A stretch of 64,000 nt of DNA, from positions 4,402,001 to 4,466,000 of the forward strand of contig NZ_FMHY01000002.1 in assembly GCF_900090225.1 (NCBI RefSeq), given 5' to 3'. Position 1 is the stretch's first letter; every line of letters begins with the position of its first letter. Origin of the DNA: Micromonospora eburnea (lineage in GTDB: Bacteria > Actinomycetota > Actinomycetes > Mycobacteriales > Micromonosporaceae). Positions 41,697 through 50,154 of the stretch are shown here, in pieces. Both the position numbers and the translations under genes were made by a program. The notes beneath the pieces are model-generated. The model did no database searches. It was not told where the DNA came from and saw only the letters and a program-made list of their open reading frames with translations.

Positions 41697-44600
41697 TCAA
41701 GACACCTTCCCGGTGGGGGCGAGCGCGATGGTGGGGTACGGGACGGTGACGGTGCGCCGGCGGACCAGCCGGGCCCGGTCGCCACCGGGAGCGACGGCGG
41801 CGGCCTGGGTCGCGGTGGGCAGCGCCTCGACCACCGGCCGGTCGAGGGCGCGGGCGGCGATGCGGCGTGCCCGCCGCGGTACGCCCCGGCCGGGCACCCA
41901 GGACGGTCCCGCGTCGTCCACGCCGAGCCCGGGGCCGGCGAACCGGGTCGCCCCGGTGGTCCGGGTCCGGGCGTTCGCCGCCGGCCCGGTGGCGGCGAAG
42001 AGGGTGAGCAGCCGGTCGGGCTCCGCGGCGGCCAGTGCGTTCCCCGGCCGGGCCGGCATCGGCCGGCCACCGTCCTCGGGGTCGTCGATGATCACCCGGT
42101 CGTACGCCTCGTCTCCGGAGAGCCCGACGAAGACGGTGTTCGCCGGGTCGGGCAGCGCGGTGCCCTCCGGCAGGCGCACCGTCGTTCCGGCGGGCAGCCG
42201 TTCGAAGCCCGGGGTGGTCAGCTGCTCCTCGGGGGTCAGGTCGCGGAACTGGCCGGGCGCGAAGTCGTCCATGATCGCCTCGCCCAGCCCGCCCGGCACC
42301 CCGTCCTCGGCTCCGGCCCGAACCCCCGTGATGGTGAACCGGTTCGGCCCCACGATCCGGGAGGTGCCGATCCGCTCCAGGTCGACGTCGAGCGGAAGCA
42401 CGTTCTGCCGTACGCCGAGGGTGGCGCCCGGGGTGAGCAGCAGGACGTCGCCCGCGGCCTGGACCGGTCGCAGCGTGACCGGTTCGCCGCCGGTACCGGT
42501 CGCGGTGACCTCCCAGGCCCGGGGGTGTCGCACCGCGATCGCGATCAGCCCGGAGGCGTCGAGGTAGCTCGGTTCCCGGTCCTCGGCCTGGCGGCCGTGG
42601 CTCCAGTCGAAGCTCTTCGACACCTCCAGGAACAGGAGTTTGAACCGCAGCCTGCCCCAGGCCCGCCACAGCCCGGGTCCGCTGATGCCGATCACGGCGG
42701 TGAGTCCCAGCAGTTCTCTGCTGCCGATCTTGACGGTCAGAACGATGCCGAGTTCCGCGGTGAACCAGAGCGGATCGAACTGGATCAGCACGTCCAGCCA
42801 GGTCCGGCCGCCGATGACCAGCCCGACCGCCTGGAGGTTCACCTCCACCAGGCCACCGAACTGGACGGTGTTGGCGGTCACCGCCAGGTACGTCTCGGCC
42901 CGGATGCCGTTCCCGATCTGGCCGAGCGCGATCGCGCACCGCCTGAGCTTGGGGAACCACGCCGGGTACGGGCTGCGGGGATGGAACCCGCCGATCGAGA
43001 TCGCGAAGTGCTTGTGCCTCCCCCAGCCGGCGCGCAGGGCCATCTGCCCGGTGACCGGCAGGCCGAAGAGGTTCGAGTCGTACAGACCCGCGTCGACGGC
43101 GACCTCCTGGCGGTCGACGTCGTAGACGCCGGCGGCGTTCAGTTGGAGCTTGCCGACCGTTCCGAGCGTGACGACCAGCTTGCCGAGCAGCAGAATCCGG
43201 ATCGGCTCGGGAAACTCGACCAGCACGGCCAGGTCCGCCACCACGCAGCCGGCGAGGAAGTCGAGCCGGACCATGGCGCCGACGACCGTGCCGGTGGGGT
43301 CGACCGGAAAGAGCCGGCTGAGCGCGGCGACGATCTCCGGCGCCCGGCCGACCGGGTCCTCGGGGAACAACAGGTGGTCGAGGCTTCCCGCGCGGGCGGC
43401 CTTGCCCACCTCCTCCGGGTTGCTGCGCCGGTTGTGTCCCACCAGCAGACCGAGACCGGTGAGCCTGATGCCCCAGAACAGCATCAGGCCGGGGTTCCAG
43501 CGGAGACTGCCGACGGCGAGCATGGAGAAGGTCTCGCCACCGTCGGCCTCGGTGATCCGGGTGCCGTCCGGGTTACGGGTGTCGAGCATCGCGACGAGCT
43601 GCGCCCGGAACCCGCGCGAACCCCCGCTGCCGGCCAGGAAGTCGACGCCGAGTTCCAGCGCGCCGGCGTAGCTCCCGCGCTGCTTGTCGCGGAAGAGGTA
43701 GCCGCCGCCGGTCAGGATGCCGTTGTCGAGGCGCAGGCTCACCCCGTCGGGCGGCTGGAACCGCGGCGTCAGGTCGGCCGGGCCGAGGTTGCCGACCCGG
43801 GTCCCGTCCGCGGTGGTCGGGAGCGCGGACCCGAGGGCCAGGTCGAGGCGTACGCCGAGGTTCGACAGATAGCCGCTCAGCGGGCCGATCCGGGCCCGGA
43901 GGAAGGTGGTCAGCACCAGGCTGACCCGGCCGGCCTCGCTGTCGCCGGAGAGCGCGACCCGCAGCCCGTCGAGCTGGATCACCCCCAGGGTCAGGTGCAG
44001 CGGGTACTCGGCGGTCAACGCGGCGGCGCCGGCCAGGTGCGGACCGGTCCGCAGCGACCAGCCGACGCCGAGGTCGAAGCCGATCCGCAGCCCGTCCGAG
44101 GGCAGCAGCTTGCGGATCAGTCCGTCCCCGTCGCCGGGCTTGACGACCAGCTCGGCCCGGCCGGCGCGGAGCAGCAACTCCACGTCGTCCCGCCCGGTCC
44201 CGAGCGCCGCCCGGGCGTTCAGCACCAACTGCCCGATCGCCAGATGGGTGCCCTGGGGCGCGCCGAAGACCCAGCCGGCCTCGTCCGGTGCGGCGATCCG
44301 GGCGACCTCGGCGCTGAACCGTACCTCCGGCTCCGGACCGGCGACGGTCACCCCCGCCGAGTTGATCGCGAACAGCGGGCCCGTCGCGTGCACCTCGGTG
44401 GCGACGTTCCAGGAACCCACCGCACCGGTCCGGTTCACCTGGCCGGTCGGTGCCAGGATCACGGTGAGCCGGCCGTCCCAGGAGGCCAGGGCGAGGTTGA
44501 ATCCGGCGGTGAACCGGGGGTCCGAGCCGCCGTCGAGGGCACCGGTGGGCTTACCCGGCCCGGAGAACCGGACCCGGAGCAGTCCGTCGGCGAGGCGTCG

Positions 44601-45341
44601 GCCCGCGTCGCCGAGGTCCGGGCCGACGCCGGGACGTACGCCGTGCGTCGCCTCCACCCCGAGCGCGCGGAGCAGCCCGGCGAGCCGGGGCAGGACCCGG
44701 GCGGCCATCACCTCGACCCCGGCCGGGGTGTCCCATCCCAGCGGGGCGTACAGCTCGGCGAAGTGCGCACCGGGGGCGGTGACCAGGTCGGCGAGCCGGT
44801 CCAGGTGCACCTCGTCGCGCCGGCGGGGCAGCCGTACCGGGTTGTCCCCGGCCGGCAGGGCCGGGCTCGGGTCCTGCTCGGCCGCGGGTGTGACCAGGCC
44901 GAGCAGGGTCAGCAGGGGCAGCAGCCAGGGGGCCCGGCGCCGCAGGTAGACCAGGATGAGGTGGTCGATCAGGTCGTCGGAGAGCTCCCCGGCCAGCCCG
45001 TCGGCCGTCCCCGGCCCGCTACCTATGCCGGGTGGCAGCGCGGCCACCGCCTCGAACGCCTTGCCCGCCGCGCCGCCCGCCTCGACCAGGCCGCCGAGCG
45101 AGCCGGACCGGGTGAGCGCGGCGCGCAACGCGTCCATGGCCGGCTCGATCTCGCCCAGCCAGCCCTGGATCGCGGCGGCGTCGTCCCCGGTGAGTGCCAC
45201 CAGGTCCCAGCCGAGCGCCCGCATCAGCCGGGCGCGCCGCCACGGGTCGACCGCGCCGAGCAGCGGCTCGACGATGGTCAGCACCTCGCCCCAGAGCACG
45301 GCGAGGGCGTTGCGGTTCTTTGCGGCGTCCCCGTCGGTCAT
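41697..45341 (-). CDS. DUF6603-domain giant protein
   Basis: The 1214-residue product starts at ATG 45341 (GAGGAGACG before it). From about 480 to 900 it matches what I know of DUF6603: GGGYLFRDKQRGSYAGALEL, FSMLAVGSLRW, LTGLGLLVGHNRRSN, GSLDHLLFPEDPV, VDAGLYDSNLFGLPVTGQMALR and FAISIGGFHPR. These beta-hairpin-rich repeats resemble a large beta-helix or lipid-transfer-like groove, but no function is established. The first ~150 residues are helical (LLGAVDPWRRARLMRALGWDL). The C-terminal ~200 residues are a Pro/Arg-rich tail. It is separated from the next gene by one base. Confidence 0.85.
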   Translation of the reverse strand: MTDGDAAKNRNALAVLWGEVLTIVEPLLGAVDPWRRARLMRALGWDLVALTGDDAAAIQGWLGEIEPAMDALRAALTRSGSLGGLVEAGGAAGKAFEAVAALPPGIGSGPGTADGLAGELSDDLIDHLILVYLRRRAPWLLPLLTLLGLVTPAAEQDPSPALPAGDNPVRLPRRRDEVHLDRLADLVTAPGAHFAELYAPLGWDTPAGVEVMAARVLPRLAGLLRALGVEATHGVRPGVGPDLGDAGRRLADGLLRVRFSGPGKPTGALDGGSDPRFTAGFNLALASWDGRLTVILAPTGQVNRTGAVGSWNVATEVHATGPLFAINSAGVTVAGPEPEVRFSAEVARIAAPDEAGWVFGAPQGTHLAIGQLVLNARAALGTGRDDVELLLRAGRAELVVKPGDGDGLIRKLLPSDGLRIGFDLGVGWSLRTGPHLAGAAALTAEYPLHLTLGVIQLDGLRVALSGDSEAGRVSLVLTTFLRARIGPLSGYLSNLGVRLDLALGSALPTTADGTRVGNLGPADLTPRFQPPDGVSLRLDNGILTGGGYLFRDKQRGSYAGALELGVDFLAGSGGSRGFRAQLVAMLDTRNPDGTRITEADGGETFSMLAVGSLRWNPGLMLFWGIRLTGLGLLVGHNRRSNPEEVGKAARAGSLDHLLFPEDPVGRAPEIVAALSRLFPVDPTGTVVGAMVRLDFLAGCVVADLAVLVEFPEPIRILLLGKLVVTLGTVGKLQLNAAGVYDVDRQEVAVDAGLYDSNLFGLPVTGQMALRAGWGRHKHFAISIGGFHPRSPYPAWFPKLRRCAIALGQIGNGIRAETYLAVTANTVQFGGLVEVNLQAVGLVIGGRTWLDVLIQFDPLWFTAELGIVLTVKIGSRELLGLTAVIGISGPGLWRAWGRLRFKLLFLEVSKSFDWSHGRQAEDREPSYLDASGLIAIAVRHPRAWEVTATGTGGEPVTLRPVQAAGDVLLLTPGATLGVRQNVLPLDVDLERIGTSRIVGPNRFTITGVRAGAEDGVPGGLGEAIMDDFAPGQFRDLTPEEQLTTPGFERLPAGTTVRLPEGTALPDPANTVFVGLSGDEAYDRVIIDDPEDGGRPMPARPGNALAAAEPDRLLTLFAATGPAANARTRTTGATRFAGPGLGVDDAGPSWVPGRGVPRRARRIAARALDRPVVEALPTATQAAAVAPGGDRARLVRRRTVTVPYPTIALAPTGKVS

Positions 45342-45501
45342 GCCCACGTCTCCTCTTCCGTCCACGTCGCGGTCCGTCCGGGACCGCCTCCCCGTCGCGT
45401 CCACCGGTCACCGGCGCCCCGCCGGGCGCCCCCACCGAACGGAGCGGCACCATCGCCCCGGCCGGCGGTGCCTTGCCGGTTGCGGTCCGGAACCCGCCCG
45501 G

Positions 45502-48500
45502 TCACCGGGTGCCCCAGGGCAGGTCGCCGATGTCCAGCCGCAGCGAGCCGCGCCGTGCCGACAGGCCCGGCCCCACACCCGGCTCACCCGCCTCGCCGTC
45601 CAGCGCCTCGATCGGCAGCGCGTAGCCGCGGCCGTCCGGCCAGTCCGGCCAGGTCCCCACCGCGGTCAGGGCCGCGGCCACCTCCGGGTCGGCCCCGGCG
45701 ACCTGAGCAAGGGCGGTGATCAGGGCCGCCTCGTGCGCGTCGGTCCAGCCCGTCGGCGGCCCGGAGAAGTCCGGGCCGAGGGTCCGCGCCCGGGCGAGCA
45801 CGTTCCGCAGTTCCCTGGCGGCCCGGGGTCGCTTCCGCTCGTCCTGCGGCTCGCCGTCGTTCGGCGTGCCGAGCACGACGAGTTGGTGCGCCCGGTACGT
45901 CTGCCAGCAGGCGAGCAGGGCGACCGCGCGTTCGGAGGTGAACAGGTCGCCGATCCGTACCCGGCGCGGGGTGCCGTCCGCGCCGGGTACGTCCGGCACG
46001 CTCCGCCGGGCCGGGTTGGGCGGGTCCCAGGCGATGCCGAGCAGGTCCCGCAGCCCTTGCCGGGCGAAGTGCCAGATCGAGCGGCGCACCCCGTCATGGG
46101 TCCGCAGTGCGAGGGTGAACCGGTGCACCCAGTGCCAGGCCCGCAGGTCGAGCACGTCGACGAGGTTCTCGATGGTGAACGGCACCCCCGCGTCCGGGCC
46201 GGAGAGCCCCATCCGGGCCCGCCGCAACCCCAGCTCCGGGCACCACAGGCTGTTCCCGTCCCGGCCCCAACCCGGGGTGGCGGAGAGCCCGGCGAGCCCG
46301 CCCAGCGCCTCGTACGCGTCCCGGTCGGTCGCGCGCAGTGCGGCCAACCACGCCCAGAGCTGGCCCGGCTCGCAGCGCAGGGTGAAGACCGGCGGGTTCA
46401 CCGGCGCCGGACGCGGACCGTCGGCGGGCCAACCGAACGGGCCGAGCCGCAGCAGGGCCCGGTCGCTGCCGTCAACCACGTCGAAGTAGCCGCCGGCCGA
46501 GCCGGTGCGGGTGTTCTCGGCGACGGCGCGCAGCACCTTGAAGGTGGAGAGCCGGCGTAGGGCCGGCTCGGCGACCACCGGTTCGGCGTGCCGCGCGGTC
46601 GCCACGAGCATCGGCAGCGACGGCCCGGTGGCCTGCCCCGCCGGCCGTGGCAGCAGCGCCTCCGGGAGCAGTTCGGAGACCGGCTCCACCACCGGGCCGG
46701 ACCATTCCGGCTGGTCGGGGCGGGTGACCCGGAAGCCGAGCGGGATCAGCTCGGGATGGGTCACCGGGGCCGGGCCGGCGTCGGCGGGACGCCCGGTCAC
46801 CATCCGGGAGTAGAGCCGCTGGTCGGCCGGGCGTTCGGTGTCGGAACGCCACACGTTCGCCGCCGCCAGGTGCTGTGGTGTGCCGCCGGTGACCTGCCAC
46901 GCCTCCACCACCACCGGGGCCCGCCAGCGCTTCTCCAGCCAGTGCTGGATGGCGACCTGGGTGGGCAGGTCCGCCACCCCGTGGATCGGGCCGTGGTAGC
47001 GCTCGGCCTCGGGCACCTCGACCGGCTCCAGCCGGTCGGAGTAGCGGGGGGCGGTGGCACCGGCCGGCTCACGGGCGGCCCACCCCGACCGGGCGTAGGT
47101 CTGGAACTCCCGCACCGCCCGGTAGGTGTGCGCGTCGTACCTGCCGAGCGCCGGTTGCTGGTCGAAGCCGAGTGTGGCCAGGTCGGCGTGCAGCCGGCCG
47201 ACCCAGTTCTCGGTGACGAGGTCGGCCGGCCGGTCGGCCCCGCCGTACCGGGCCTGCTCTCCCGCCGTCGCGTCGTGGTCGTCGCGTTCCAGCAGGTAAC
47301 CGCCGTACGGTGCCGGAGCCAGCAGCGAGCAGCCGTAGGACAGGTCGACCCGGTGCGCGGTGAGCGGGGCGATCCGTCCGTCCGGCCCGTACCACCAGAG
47401 CCGCTGGGTGGCCGACTTGCCCTCCCCGGCCGGCCAGCTGAAGGTGACCTCGCCGAGATTGTTGTGTCCGACGATCTCCCGGCCGGCGCCGGGCAGGGCG
47501 ATCCACCGTTCGAGGTTGGCGACGGCGGCGGCGTACTGCTCCAGCTTCTCCCGGTCGGGCAGGCCGGCCGGGTCCCACACCGGCTCCGGTGTGGTGTCGT
47601 CCGGCGCCTGCGGGTCGCTCTCGTCGTGGCGGAGGAACTGCACCTGGACGATCCACTCCGGTGGCCGGGAGAGCAGCTTCAGCCCGTCGTAGTCGCCGAC
47701 GGCGGGCCGCCCGGAGACCCACCAGCCCACCCCGGCGTCGGCGGCGACCGCCACCTCCGTGCCGGCCGGGAACCGTTCGCCGGCCCGGCCCGCCTCCTCG
47801 TTCGCCCAGCCGACCAGGTCGAGCCGGCGGCCGACGGGCAGCACCGGGGCGTAGCCGGTCGTGTGCAGGATCTTGGTCTTGTCGTCCTCGTTGCGCAGGG
47901 CGCTGGAGACGAAACCGGCGATCACCCCCTCGGTCCGGTTGACCCCCTCGAACGGCCGGGCCGGGTCGGGCCCGCAGCCGTACGGCAGCGTCGCCGAGTA
48001 CCGGATCCGCTCGGCGGAGCCGAAGTGGATGTCGCCGCCGAGCAGCACCACCCGGCGCCGTCGTACGCCGTCCGGGCCGGGCGGAGCGGCGGCCAGCAGC
48101 CGGCCAAGGAACTTGTGCGCCGCTGCCTCGCTGGCCAGCCAGGCGTCCTCCAGGTCGGCGGCGTACCGGCCGGCGGCGACCAGCGCCAACGGCTGGACCA
48201 CCCGTTCCAGCAGCGGCATCCCGAAGACCGCGATCGGCTGGGCCACCACGGTGACCGCCTCGTCGTCCAGGACCCCGCCACCGCTGACCATCTCGATCAG
48301 CGGGTGGTCGGCCAGGAGCAGTCCGCCGGGCCTCGTGGCGGTCGGGAACTCCCGCCAGGTCCGGGTGTCCAGGGCCAGGAGCTGGTACCGCGGCCAGGTC
48401 ACCGCGAAGTGGTAGACCAGCGCACCGCCGGGTCGGGCGATCCGGCCCTCCGGGGTGATCCCGGTCGGCAGCCCGAGCCGGGTGCGCAGCCGCTGGTCGT

Positions 48501-49998
48501 CCGGGTCGTTGGGGGCGGCGAGCCAGCCACCCAGCGCCGACAGCAGCTCCCGGCCGGGCTCGCCGGCCGCGCCCTCCTCGGCGAACCGGGTCGGGTCGTT
48601 GCCCCAGGCCTGGAACACGACGTACGCGGACATCGCGTTCCGGACGATGCGCCGACCCAGCGGAGAGCCGATCACCGCGTTCTCGACCCAGTCGCGGGTG
48701 ATGTTCCAGTCGTCGCTGACCTCGTGGTCGTCGGCGACCATGTACGTCGGCACGTTGGCGAGTTGGCGACGGACCTCGGGCAGCCCCTGCTGGAAGAAGC
48801 GGAGCCGGATCGCCTGCTCGTGCCACCGCAGGTACCGCTCCGCGATCGGCCGCTGCACCCCGCTCGGCGAGTAGGCCCGGCCGCTTACCAGCAGGTCGTA
48901 AACGGTCTCCCCGGGGCGGCGGCCCTGCGGATCCTGCAGGATCCGGGTGTCGGCCGGGAAGACGTCCTCGAACCTCGGGTACGTCGCCGGCCAGAGCTGG
49001 TCGGACCAGACCATCAGGTACATGCAGACGTACTCGCGCAGCGACATCAGGTGGCTGTCGGCCGCACCCGAGGTGAACTTCGCGGCCGTGGCGAGGGTCT
49101 CGGCCCGGCGGCCCGGCACCAGCGACCGGTCGGTCGGCTCGCCGGGCATCGGCAGCGATTCCGGTGGCATGCCGAGGCTGACGGCGACCCCGGGCGAGGC
49201 GGGCACGGCTGGCTGCCCGTCCCGGGCCGGCACGGCGTCGTGTCCCTGGATCATCGCCAGCAGCACGTCCGCGACGTCGTCGGCGTAGATCTGGTCACCG
49301 GTGAGGACGAGCTGGTGCGGGCGTCGGCCCGGGTCGCCGACGGTCTCGGCGATGGCCTGGTCCAGTGCCGGCAACGCGTCCCTGCCCTCGCCGTGCGGCT
49401 TGCGGCACGAGCCGTGGAAGATCCGCAGTTGGCCGGGGTCGGCCGGCGGGGTGGCGAAACTCGGGTACTCCGGCGCCGCGCCGGGCTTGTCGGGGTCGAC
49501 GTAGGTCAGCAGTTTGAGTGCCTCGTCGCCGGACGCGGCCACCACCGTCGGGGCCAGCAGCGAATCCCAGGAGCCGGCGGCACCGGAGAAGGAGAGGTCG
49601 TAGCCGTACAGCCGGCCCGGCTCAAGGGTCCCGCTGGCCCGCACCGCGACCACGTACAGCCGCTCACCCAGCCGGATCGCCGACCGGCTGCCGGTTGCCA
49701 CGACCGGCCCGCGGATGTGGCCCGGACCGCTCTCGAACACGGTCAGCGTGACCGTGCACGCCGAGCGGACGGCGACGAAGACGGTCGCACTGCCCGGGTC
49801 GACCCGGCGCAGGACCGGCCCACAGACGACGAACGGCGCCGGCCCGGCGGCGAGTTCCGACCGCGCGGTACCCGGTCGATCCGCTGTCGACGGTGCGGCG
49901 GCGTCCAGTGCCGACGAATACGCGGCGGGCGGCGGGTCTGCGTGGGGCCCGACGGGTACGGCCGGGTACCCGTCAATCGGGGCGGGGGCGTCGGTCAT
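45502..49998 (-). CDS. PhoD-like phosphatase fused to peptidoglycan-binding-like and unknown domains
   Basis: The 1498-residue protein has a PhoD-type metallophosphatase region (about 50-800): HGSCRKP (195-201), TGDQIYADD (233-241), VADDHEVSDDWN (421-432) and GGDIHFG (654-660) provide the metal ligands. Near residues ~965-1005 is a PG_binding_1-like repeat (LATLGFDQQPALGRYDAHTYRAVREFQ); the last ~450 residues are unrecognised. Classical PhoD enzymes are ~500-550 residues and exported by Tat; here the twin-Arg signal is missing, so the protein is cytoplasmic or released otherwise. It is the first large gene of the operon, translationally coupled to a tiny leader ORF. Confidence 0.85.
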   Translation of the reverse strand: MTDAPAPIDGYPAVPVGPHADPPPAAYSSALDAAAPSTADRPGTARSELAAGPAPFVVCGPVLRRVDPGSATVFVAVRSACTVTLTVFESGPGHIRGPVVATGSRSAIRLGERLYVVAVRASGTLEPGRLYGYDLSFSGAAGSWDSLLAPTVVAASGDEALKLLTYVDPDKPGAAPEYPSFATPPADPGQLRIFHGSCRKPHGEGRDALPALDQAIAETVGDPGRRPHQLVLTGDQIYADDVADVLLAMIQGHDAVPARDGQPAVPASPGVAVSLGMPPESLPMPGEPTDRSLVPGRRAETLATAAKFTSGAADSHLMSLREYVCMYLMVWSDQLWPATYPRFEDVFPADTRILQDPQGRRPGETVYDLLVSGRAYSPSGVQRPIAERYLRWHEQAIRLRFFQQGLPEVRRQLANVPTYMVADDHEVSDDWNITRDWVENAVIGSPLGRRIVRNAMSAYVVFQAWGNDPTRFAEEGAAGEPGRELLSALGGWLAAPNDPDDQRLRTRLGLPTGITPEGRIARPGGALVYHFAVTWPRYQLLALDTRTWREFPTATRPGGLLLADHPLIEMVSGGGVLDDEAVTVVAQPIAVFGMPLLERVVQPLALVAAGRYAADLEDAWLASEAAAHKFLGRLLAAAPPGPDGVRRRRVVLLGGDIHFGSAERIRYSATLPYGCGPDPARPFEGVNRTEGVIAGFVSSALRNEDDKTKILHTTGYAPVLPVGRRLDLVGWANEEAGRAGERFPAGTEVAVAADAGVGWWVSGRPAVGDYDGLKLLSRPPEWIVQVQFLRHDESDPQAPDDTTPEPVWDPAGLPDREKLEQYAAAVANLERWIALPGAGREIVGHNNLGEVTFSWPAGEGKSATQRLWWYGPDGRIAPLTAHRVDLSYGCSLLAPAPYGGYLLERDDHDATAGEQARYGGADRPADLVTENWVGRLHADLATLGFDQQPALGRYDAHTYRAVREFQTYARSGWAAREPAGATAPRYSDRLEPVEVPEAERYHGPIHGVADLPTQVAIQHWLEKRWRAPVVVEAWQVTGGTPQHLAAANVWRSDTERPADQRLYSRMVTGRPADAGPAPVTHPELIPLGFRVTRPDQPEWSGPVVEPVSELLPEALLPRPAGQATGPSLPMLVATARHAEPVVAEPALRRLSTFKVLRAVAENTRTGSAGGYFDVVDGSDRALLRLGPFGWPADGPRPAPVNPPVFTLRCEPGQLWAWLAALRATDRDAYEALGGLAGLSATPGWGRDGNSLWCPELGLRRARMGLSGPDAGVPFTIENLVDVLDLRAWHWVHRFTLALRTHDGVRRSIWHFARQGLRDLLGIAWDPPNPARRSVPDVPGADGTPRRVRIGDLFTSERAVALLACWQTYRAHQLVVLGTPNDGEPQDERKRPRAARELRNVLARARTLGPDFSGPPTGWTDAHEAALITALAQVAGADPEVAAALTAVGTWPDWPDGRGYALPIEALDGEAGEPGVGPGLSARRGSLRLDIGDLPWGTR

Positions 49999-50024
49999 CG
50001 GGGACGCCCGGACCTCTGTGACAT
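49995..50024 (-). CDS. Putative 9-residue leader peptide
   Basis: ATG 50024 has a GGGAG ribosome binding site six bases upstream, better than anything in front of the large gene. The frame reads MSQRSGRPR and its TGA overlaps the ATG of the PhoD-like gene (ATGA). It could recruit ribosomes for the giant gene by coupled re-initiation. Alternatively the overlap is chance, since the peptide is too short for composition to be informative. Confidence 0.4.
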   Translation of the reverse strand: MSQRSGRPR

Positions 50025-50111
50025 GGTGAACTCCCGTTCGCTGCTGCTCGGAACCGCGCTCGGCGAGGAGCCCGCGCGGGGGTGGCGACCCAGGCGCCGG
50101 TGACCGCTGAT

Positions 50112-50143
50112 CCGGGTCACCGGGGCACCGCCCGGTCACCCGG
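50112..50143 (-). terminator. Hairpin between monooxygenase gene and giant operon
   Basis: CCGGGTCACCGG (50112-50123) and CCGGTCACCCGG (50132-50143) form a 12-bp stem with one mismatch and an 8-nt loop, 12 nt past the monooxygenase stop. It may end that transcript or only attenuate read-through into the giant operon. Confidence 0.5.
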
Positions 50144-50154
50144 AGGGGCGGTGG

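Larger units (their letters stand above)
27154..50024 (-). other. Seven-gene operon of giant proteins, unknown system
   Basis: Seven genes run on one strand for about 22.9 kb. Stops and starts overlap by 4 nt (28167-28170, 32040-32043, 36680-36683) or leave one base (41696); the other gaps are 160 and 124 nt. Products in order: PhoD-like phosphatase fusion, DUF6603 protein, lectin/FG-GAP-like protein, two large unrecognised proteins, tail-fibre-like protein, endolysin-like peptidase. No product has a visible signal peptide or membrane helix. Phage and injection-system core genes (tube, sheath, baseplate, terminase, AAA ATPase) are absent. The unit is bounded by a hairpin at 50112 and the terminator at 27072. 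Function unknown. Confidence 0.8.

Noticed and set aside
41694-45719. 1341-residue open frame on the plus strand opposite the DUF6603 gene
   Set aside because: It is the complement of a real gene in very GC-rich DNA: His/Arg/Gly/Pro-rich composition, no domain motif, no ribosome binding site. The same holds for long plus-strand frames at 46588-50103, 34281-36560, 28605-30683 and 20073-22157.
27154-50024. Contractile injection system, tailocin or prophage
   Set aside because: A fibre-like and a lysin gene are present, but sheath, tube, baseplate wedge, spike, AAA ATPase, capsid, portal, terminase and integrase are all missing, and the large proteins match none of them.
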